DNA of 64,000 nt from Raphanus sativus (Eukaryota > Streptophyta > Magnoliopsida > Brassicales > Brassicaceae). Each line of letters starts with the position of its first letter. Position 1 is the first letter of the stretch. The translations under genes were made by a program, and so were the position numbers. The notes under the pieces are model-generated. The model made no database searches and was not told the DNA's origin. It was given only the letters and a program-made list of their open reading frames with translations. The DNA is taken from contig NC_079512.1 in the NCBI RefSeq assembly GCF_000801105.2, positions 23,639,848 to 23,703,847 of the forward strand. Direction: 5' to 3'. Positions 59,736 to 64,000 of this stretch are shown here, one piece after another.

Positions 59736-59748
59736 AAAAAAAAAAAAA
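59736..59748 (+). other. Poly(A) tail of LINE 2
   Basis: 13 A directly after 'ctttagc', followed by AGTGGG..., which resembles the left flank of the element. Confidence 0.8.
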
Positions 59749-60029
59749 GTGGGAAATGCGTTCTTTATGGGGAATTCGGCCAAAAAAATCCTGAACTTTT
59801 CAGGAATTGCCAAAAGAAACATAAACTTTAGGGCTGACCAAAAAAACACAAATTTTTCATTGACTTTAGAATTAATTAACAATGTTTTCGTTGACTTGCC
59901 AATTTAGCACGCCGTCACCAAATTTAACAGAAAAAAATAATATCGTTAAAAGTTGGTGTTAAGTGAAACGACGTCGTTTTGAAATGAGATAAAACGACGT
60001 CGTTTTACATGATTTGAAAATAAAATCAT

Positions 60030-60101
60030 GTAGACCACTGGGTTCGAACCCAGGTTGTTTAGATAAAATGGAAAGGTACTTTACCTCTGGTCTAGTGGTA
60101 C
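60030..60101 (-). other. tRNA-Gly-like sequence, left arm (anticodon position TCC)
   Basis: Read on the minus strand: ACCAC start, D-arm-like TAGACCAGAGGTA, anticodon loop TTTCCAT with TCC in place, and a perfect T arm CTGGG-TTCGAAC-CCAG, then GTGGT pairing with the ACCAC start. The anticodon stem is weak, so it is not a working tRNA gene, but A and B boxes are near consensus. Confidence 0.6.
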
Positions 60102-60893
60102 ATTCATTGAATGTACTAACACATTTACTTTTATTTGGTACTGATTTTGAATATTAAAAAAATTATATAAAAACTTAAAAAGATCTTTAAATTTTCTAAA
60201 ATTGAAAATAATTCCAAAAAAGAAAATTTTCATTTTTTCGGATTATAAAAGAAATTTGAAAAATTTTAAAAAAATTCGAAAAAATATTCCAAAAAGTTAT
60301 AAAATATTTCGAATCTGAAAACATATAATCAGAAAATATATATATATATATATAAAATTTATTACTATTTTTTTAAATGTTTTTATAGTTTCTGATTATA
60401 TGTTTTCAGATTTGAAATTTTTTATCCCTTTTTTTTGAAATTTTATTTTTTCGAATTTTGTTTTTCAATTTTTCTTTTTATAATTTGAAAAATGAAAAAT
60501 TTTCTTTTTGGCATTTTTTTATAAAAAAAATAAAAAAATATTTTTATAAAAAAAAAAAAAAACATTTTAAATAAATTCTGATTATTTTCAGATTCGATTT
60601 TTTTATAACTTCTTAATATTTTTCGATTTTTTTTTATTTTTTCTATTTTTTATCTGAAAAATGAAAATTTTATTTTTTGGAATTTGTTTTTAAAAATGAA
60701 AATGTTGGAAGATTTTTGATTTTTAAGGAAAAATAAAATTTTATTTTTACTTTTAGTTTCAAAATTAATTTTATAAAAAAATTCTTTATTTTCATATTTT
60801 TGGAATTTTAAAGACCTTTTAAATTTTTAGAGATTTTTTTATATTCAAAATCAGTACCAAATAAAACTAAATGTGTTAGTACATACATTGAAT

Positions 60894-60960
60894 GTACCAC
60901 TAGCCTAATGGTAAATTACCTTGCCATTTGATCCAAACAACCTGGGTTCGAAACCTGGTT
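60894..60960 (+). other. tRNA-Gly-like sequence, right arm (anticodon position GCC)
   Basis: Plus strand: GTACCAC, A-box-like TAGCCTAATGGTA, anticodon loop TTGCCAT with GCC in place, B-box GGTTCGAAACC inside CCTGGGTTCGAAACCTGG. It lies in inverted orientation to the left-arm copy. The T stem has one mismatch and the acceptor end is lost. Confidence 0.6.
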
Positions 60961-61216
60961 TCTTTGTATTTTTATTTTCAAATAGTGTTAAACGAAACGA
61001 CGTCGTTTTACTTAACGCCAACAGTTAACGTTGTGTTAACGCTGTCTTAACTCTTGTTTAACGGTGTGCTAATCTGGTCAGTCAACCGTAAGTTTCTAAA
61101 TTATTTAAATAAGTCAACAAAAGTTTAGGTTTTTATTAGTCAGGCAAGTGTACATGATTCTTTTGGCAATTTCAGAAAAGTTCAGGATTTTTTTGGCCGA
61201 ATTCCCGTTCTTTATG

Positions 61217-61361
61217 TCCCTTGTTTCTTTTTGGTCTGGAGAAGAAATCAGAAGGTGGTGGAACTTGGAAGTGGTCTTTGCATGTACTTTTGTATATATG
61301 TGTGTGCACGCTCTACTCTTAACCACCGCAAAGACCGCACGTGACAATGACTCTACCCCCC

Positions 61362-61392
<31 letters not shown>

Positions 61393-62100
61393 CCATTTTA
61401 TGCCCAGCTCATCCTTTGGCTTCCATTTTCTTGTGCCACTAATTTTGTATATGTGTACGTGCGAGCATACACACATATACATCAATGCAATGTACAATGA
61501 CTGAGAGAAAAACATTCATTATAATCTAAAGGATTAGGTAATGGAAATCTTATTTAGAATCTTATCAAAAGCATGAGAGATTATAGGCTGAGAGGAGTTA
61601 ATTAAAGATCTTGTTTTTCTGAGAAAAAAATGAAAACCTGTTTTGTATTTGTAAAGAAACTTAGCATATCAGCGGTGAAAAACTTTCAATAGAACTCTCA
61701 AAAAGAACAGTTTCTCCACATGTTTTTTATATAATGGCTCCGCCGATTTTACAATACACACGTCATGCTATGAATAATTTTTATTTCTTTTACATTATTT
61801 TTTTGTTTGAGAAATCGCTAATGTTGCTCTAACAGATTGGTTGCTTTATAAATTGTGGCCAAAATAGCTAAAAGAACTCACATCACACACTCACACGTAA
61901 GAAAGTTACATTGTTGCATTGTTGGTTATAAAAACAAAGCATCTCATAAGAGCATGTCTCTTCTTGCTGTCTACGTATTGAATTTTACACGTCACCCCAT
62001 TTTTTTCGAGTTTCCAATATTGAATCTTTCCTCGCTTTTACAAAAGTAACTATATTATGTAGGCCCGTATTATGACAGAGAGAATAGCTGATTCATTTCA
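61217..62100. other. Intergenic DNA with a poly-C/AC microsatellite
   Basis: No gene. Apart from the microsatellite, AT-rich DNA with short chance frames. Confidence 0.6.
61356..61394. repeat. (C)23(AC)n compound microsatellite
   Basis: A run of 23 C (61356-61378) passes directly into about eight AC units. On the minus strand this is an unbroken G run able to form G-quadruplex-type structures. The run length may be affected by sequencing error. Confidence 0.9.
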
Positions 62101-62115
62101 ACAGGACTCTAACTT
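62101..62115. repeat. 15-bp target site duplication, left copy of the retrocopy
   Basis: ACAGGACTCTAACTT here and exactly again at 63029-63043, framing the insertion. Confidence 0.9.
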
Positions 62116-63028
62116 TTTTTTTTTTTTTTCCATCTAGATTTATATTAATAGAAAGGGCCAAGCCCAAACGGCCGAAGCCCAGTACAACAACAACAAAAAG
62201 CCAAGACCCACAAGCCAAATGGCAAACAAACAAACTGGCCGAAGCCCAACTACAATGAAACAGGCTCCAAGCCCACATTGCAAATCCGGCCGGTTAGAGC
62301 AGCACATATCGAGGAGGCTTCCATATGGACGCGTGTCATGATCTGCACCGTCTAGAAAACAGGTGTCGCTCCGCCTCGACTCAACCGTCACTGCTCCTCA
62401 CACCGCCGCACCAGACCACCGTAACCCTAGCAACGCCGGAACTCGATACACCTTCGAATCCCCACCGAAACTTTTTTCTTCACACACTTCCTGACTTCTT
62501 GTCGGAGAGCTTCAACACACGAGCTTTCTTCCGACAAAGAGCCAATTAAACCTTGGACAAAAGAGTTAGAATCCTTTTCCAATCGAACCGAAACCCAACC
62601 CTGACTAACTAAAAACCGATGAGCCTTAAAGCCGACGGCGTAAGACAAGCTTCGTCTTCACGCCCCGAACAACTTGAGCTGACGACGGCGAAGTAGAAGA
62701 AACTTCCGCCTCGCAGCGACTGGGGCCGGCGTCGGTGGAGCTAACTTAGCCCCCACCTCCCGGAAAAGCTAACCACTACAACCCTCTTCACCACACCAAA
62801 ACCCAGACGGTCGCGTTCTCCCTCCAAACCACCGCGTCTCCGAAGAAGAAAGACAGACCAGAGCTCAAACAAAGCAACGAAAGGTAAGATAGAAAAGAGG
62901 TGAAACCAGACAACTCAGGAAGATGAAAAACGAAAAGCTCCGGCGGCGGCACGAGCGCTCACGCGCCGGCCGACCGCCAGAACCGATTAGATCTACTTTC
63001 TCTCTCTCTCGCTTTCTTTCTCTCGCTG
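62116..63028 (-). mobile_element. ORF-less retrocopy / non-autonomous LINE-like element
   Basis: It lies on the minus strand: a poly(T) run at the left (62116-62129, continuing the T end of the duplication) is its poly(A) tail, and a 15-bp exact target duplication surrounds it. 0.91 kb, clearly richer in GC than its surroundings. Read on the minus strand it begins with a GA-rich leader, continues through GC-rich sequence without a long frame (open frames below ~85 codons), and ends in 'ggcttggccctttctatt' plus 'aatataaatctagatgg' before the A tail, a 3' end typical of plant LINEs. It may be a LINE deletion derivative with joined 5' and 3' UTR, or a processed non-coding RNA. Confidence 0.7.
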
Positions 63029-63183
63029 ACAGGACTCTAACTTAAGGAGAAGAATTTTTTTTTTGAATAAGTAAGAAAATAAATACTGAAATCTCTGATA
63101 ATTCTCTGAATGCTCTGAATGCTGATAAATAGCATCTGATATTTTAAAAACTTCACAAAACCTATACTGTTTTGCGTTTATTA

Positions 63184-63722
63184 GAGGATCTCCAAGAGAC
63201 CCTCAAAACATTATTTACTTTTCAATTTAATCCTTACATTTTATAACTTACATATAATTGTATTAGTATTATTTTCTTTATCACTTTAATCCTCATAATT
63301 ATTTTTCTCTTAAATATTTGACTAAATCTTATATATATATTATATATATATATAATATAATATGTTAAATAAAACAAAATATGGATTTTTTACATATATA
63401 TTTCACTTAAATATACACATATATCTAACTTAAATATTCGATGTATTTTTAATGAATTAATGTGGATTTTATGTTATTATTATGTATTTCTGTGTTACAA
63501 TAAAATGTATTTATTAATATTGTGTTTCATATTATTAATGTGTGTATTATTTGTCTATATAAAATTTAAGGAGTATAAATAATTTATATTAAAATTAAGG
63601 ACTAAAATACAAATTACATAAAGTGTGAAAGATAAATTTGATTTTTTTGGAGCATTCTATCCTCGAACCTTTATTTTGAAGATTCTCCATCCTTAAAATA
63701 AGATTCATTTTTAGAGATGCTC
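63184..63722. mobile_element. PIF/Harbinger-like MITE
   Basis: TTA target duplication (63181-63183 and 63723-63725), left end GAGGATCTCCAAGAGACC and right-end complement GAGCATCTCTAAAAATGA. AT-rich interior with no coding content; 'ccatccttaaaataagattc' near the right end. 539 bp. Confidence 0.65.
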
Positions 63723-63725
63723 TTA

Positions 63726-64000
63726 GTAGATAGTAAAAAATGTCACATGGTGTAGTTTTTATTTATTCTACTGTTGATTATAGAACCACTAAATTACCTC
63801 TCTAGTTTTAGCTTTTTTTTGAATAACTTGGGATATTTCAAATCTATAAAAAAATTTAAATTAATTCTCGGGGAAGTACAGCCATTAAATCCATTAAGTT
63901 ACCTCTCTAGTTAATTATTGCTTTATTTTTGTTTGGTATAAAAAACTATTTTCACTTCTTTGCGAAAAAATCTACTATTGTAGATAATTTTTCCCATCGT
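63726..64000. other. AT-rich DNA at the window end
   Basis: Nothing recognisable. 'aaattacctctctagtt' occurs twice (about 63790 and 63896). Confidence 0.5.

Larger units (their letters stand above)
53810..59748 (+). mobile_element. Second LINE, complete in layout but broken
   Basis: A plant LINE in plus orientation with ORF1 (53827-55593), a damaged ORF2 (about 55882-59527), a 3' UTR and a poly(A) run at 59736-59748. An imprecise AAAAAAGTGGG is seen at 53799-53809 and again after the poly(A), the likely target duplication. ORF2 carries two frameshifts and two nonsense codons, so it cannot move by itself. Unlike LINE 1 it has no RNase H domain, no close sequence match and a long C/T-rich ORF1, so it is another family. 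Confidence 0.85.
59770..61206. mobile_element. MULE-like foldback element with tRNA-Gly-like sequence in both arms
   Basis: The target duplication GTTCTTTATG (59760-59769 and 61207-61216) is exact, 10 bp. The terminal repeat is identical for ~32 bp, from GGGAATTCGGCC at the left to GGCCGAATTCCC at the right, and similarity continues inward for several hundred bases. The arms also share ACGACGTCGT palindromes (two at the left, ~59966 and 59992; one at the right, ~60995), tRNA-like blocks, and AT-rich inner parts that pair with each other. No transposase. 1437 bp, non-autonomous. Confidence 0.85.

Noticed and set aside
60030..60960. Functional tRNA-Gly genes
   Set aside because: Stems are too broken and the copies lie inside a transposon; kept only as tRNA-like sequences.
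61114..61515. 133-codon minus-strand frame and 118-codon plus-strand frame
   Set aside because: Both run through the poly-C/AC microsatellite (poly-Gly or poly-Pro), so they are chance frames.
62140..62648. Coding gene in the GC-rich stretch near 62.1-63.0 kb
   Set aside because: GC-rich but frames are short and overlapping; the poly(A) and target duplication explain the segment as a retrocopy.

Overview
The window is plant nuclear DNA from the mustard family (Brassicaceae), most likely Brassica or a close relative. It is AT-rich, has spliced genes with GT-AG introns, and contains near-exact relatives of Arabidopsis genes. From memory of the Arabidopsis map, the host genes match a run of neighbours on chromosome 5 in reversed order: two UGT79B glycosyltransferases (At5g53990-like), the HD-Zip I gene HB52 (At5g53980), tyrosine aminotransferase TAT7 (At5g53970), the boundary NAC gene CUC2 (At5g53950), a Yippee zinc protein (At5g53940), a lysine/serine-rich nuclear protein (At5g53930) and a ribosomal protein L11 methyltransferase (At5g53920). 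A PRA1-family gene and a CDC27 gene fragment look like additions to that order. There are no rRNA genes, CRISPR arrays or operons.

Layout. 0-6 kb: UGT79B tandem cluster, one gene with a shifted C-terminus, one intact gene and two relics. 6-9 kb: HB52, SINE-like pieces and an 824-bp foldback element filled with telomere-like repeats. 9.1-15.2 kb: a nearly intact LINE with a 17-bp target duplication. 16.7-19.0 kb: TAT7, seven exons. 19-32 kb: gene-poor DNA holding Helitron, hAT and Harbinger-like elements and a decayed LINE tail. 32.8-34.6 kb: CUC2 with its miR164 target site. 35.7-40.4 kb: a Helitron carrying an RPA1-like remnant, a 106-bp tandem duplication and a CACTA element. 43.2-44.3 kb: CDC27/APC3 N-terminal fragment. 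45.2-52.6 kb: a compact block of four host genes. 53.8-59.7 kb: a decayed second LINE. 59.8-61.2 kb: a MULE-like foldback whose two arms each carry a degenerate tRNA-Gly-like sequence. 62.1-63.0 kb: an ORF-less retrocopy with poly(A) and a 15-bp target duplication. 63.2-63.7 kb: a Harbinger-like MITE.

The host genes are ordinary housekeeping, developmental and specialised-metabolism genes with no shared pathway. The unusual content is in the mobile elements: the paired tRNA-Gly-like arms, the telomere-like foldback, the ORF-less retrocopy, the repeated peptide motif in the LINE ORF1 and the Helitron with a gene remnant. Exon borders were set by reading splice sites and checking frame; no search or alignment program was run.
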